Translations under genes and position numbers: made by a program
From: a virus
Strand: one strand, 5' to 3'
IMG/VR virus record: IMGVR_UViG_3300042898_000008
Coordinates: 1 to 24,308 of that record
DNA length: 24,308 nucleotides
Shown: one piece after another, positions 23,645 to 24,308 of the stretch
Numbering within the stretch: the stretch's first letter is position 1
How the letters are laid out: each line of letters begins with the position of its first letter
Notes under the pieces: generated by a model
Told to the model about the DNA's origin: nothing
Seen by the model: only the letters and a program-made list of their open reading frames with translations
The model's database searches: none

Positions 23645-24308
23645 TCAACCTCCTTGTGGTGTGTTATAACCGCTGAACATATCAATCACGTTTGTCAAAG
23701 CATTCGGATCTTGTGTTGGAGACTGGGCAAGATTCTTAATGGTCTGAGATGATTGCTGCGCCTGCGCTTCTTGCTGCTGCGCTGCCATTGCCTCCTGCCT
23801 TCCTTGTCTAATTATTGCAACCTGCTCACCAGAGACTATCAGATGAGGATCAACCCCCAGCATATCTGAGTAAACATCAACCCATTGGTCGGAGTCGAAC
23901 CTGTCGAGAACATCCGGCTTGATCTGGGCGATATTGCCTAAGCCTGTTACGAATCTATCTACAGAATTAGTACCAATTGCACGTTGAGCCTGCGCCAGCA
24001 TGGAGACAAACTCGATGTTAAGGTCCACTCCCTGCAACTCCTGTGGTGGAGTTGGGAGGATACCGGCCTCAACAATGCGATCAAAAGTTAAAGTGACCAA
24101 TGGCTCTAGCAGCTCGTTATGTAGCCGCTCAAGAACCGGCCCAAGCATCAATAACTTCTCTTCGTGTCTCTCAGCAACCTCAGTTGCAGTCATCCTGGTG
24201 TCGGTTGCAGATGCAAGCATAAGGAAAAGATCGGCATAGAACGCGCCACGAATGCGCTCACGCACATCTTGTATGTCTGCCAATAGGTGAGATAGGTCTA
24301 GGTTTACA
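23645..24308 (-). CDS. Portal (head-tail connector) protein, C-terminal part
   Basis: The frame is open to the right edge of the window, so only about 220 C-terminal residues are seen; a TTG at 24283 is not the true start. The first visible residues (VNLDLSHLLADIQDVRERIR) lead into GAFYADLFLMLASATDTRMT and ATEVAERHEEKLLMLGPVLE, a hallmark of podovirus portals of the T7/BPP-1 type. Then come LTFDRIVEAGILPTPP and IEFVSMLAQAQRAIG. The last 50 residues are Gln/Ala-rich, probably a flexible tail. Twelve portal subunits form the channel at the head vertex. The gene ends one base before the capsid staple-like gene. Confidence 0.9.
   Translation of the reverse strand, partial: VNLDLSHLLADIQDVRERIRGAFYADLFLMLASATDTRMTATEVAERHEEKLLMLGPVLERLHNELLEPLVTLTFDRIVEAGILPTPPQELQGVDLNIEFVSMLAQAQRAIGTNSVDRFVTGLGNIAQIKPDVLDRFDSDQWVDVYSDMLGVDPHLIVSGEQVAIIRQGRQEAMAAQQQEAQAQQSSQTIKNLAQSPTQDPNALTNVIDMFSGYNTPQGG

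Overview
The window is part of a tailed-phage or prophage genome of podovirus type. Every gene I can support lies on the minus strand, so transcription runs from the right end of the window to the left. The head genes resemble those of Bordetella phage BPP-1 (relatives of Bbp16, Bbp17 and Bbp19). The neck, nozzle, ejection and fibre genes follow the T7 order gp11, gp12, gp14, gp15, gp16, gp17. This combination suggests a BPP-1-like podovirus of a Gram-negative, probably proteobacterial, host. The host is an inference; nothing in the window fixes it.

Layout in transcription order. (1) Head module, 24308 to 19960: C-terminal part of the portal, capsid staple protein, a possible head fibre/decoration protein, two micro-ORFs, a Bbp19-like protein, a scaffold-like protein, the major capsid protein, a Bbp16-like cement protein and a 52-residue protein. 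A Rho-independent terminator closes it. (2) Neck and nozzle, 19887 to 16497: gp11-like adaptor and a 902-residue gp12-like nozzle protein. (3) Ejection proteins, 16444 to 4562: a small gp14-like protein, a 564-residue gp15-like protein, and a 3168-residue polyvalent protein in the gp16 position. The last carries a zincin motif (HETAH), a DNA-glycosylase-like IDTH motif, an HDAFGH motif and C-terminal hydrophobic segments. It fills about two fifths of the window. (4) Fibres, 4509 to 1: a gp17-like adaptor fibre, then alternating short fibre and small chaperone-like genes that overlap by 1 to 4 bases. A GIY-YIG homing endonuclease sits at the 5' end of the last fibre gene, which runs off the window.

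The genes form one late programme. Portal, scaffold and capsid proteins build the head. The gp11/gp12-like proteins close it and form the tail tube. The internal proteins are probably packaged and injected with the DNA. The fibres attach to the host. Stop-start overlaps (TAATG or ATGA) and strong AAAGGAG-type ribosome binding sites occur throughout.

The main points for a second look are: the endonuclease insertion, which left an 11-codon stump of the fibre gene with its own ribosome binding site; the possible enzyme domains in the giant ejected protein; and the octamer TATCCGTA, found on the coding strand in three of the four longest intergenic gaps. No tRNA, rRNA, CRISPR array, insertion sequence, integrase or reverse transcriptase is visible.
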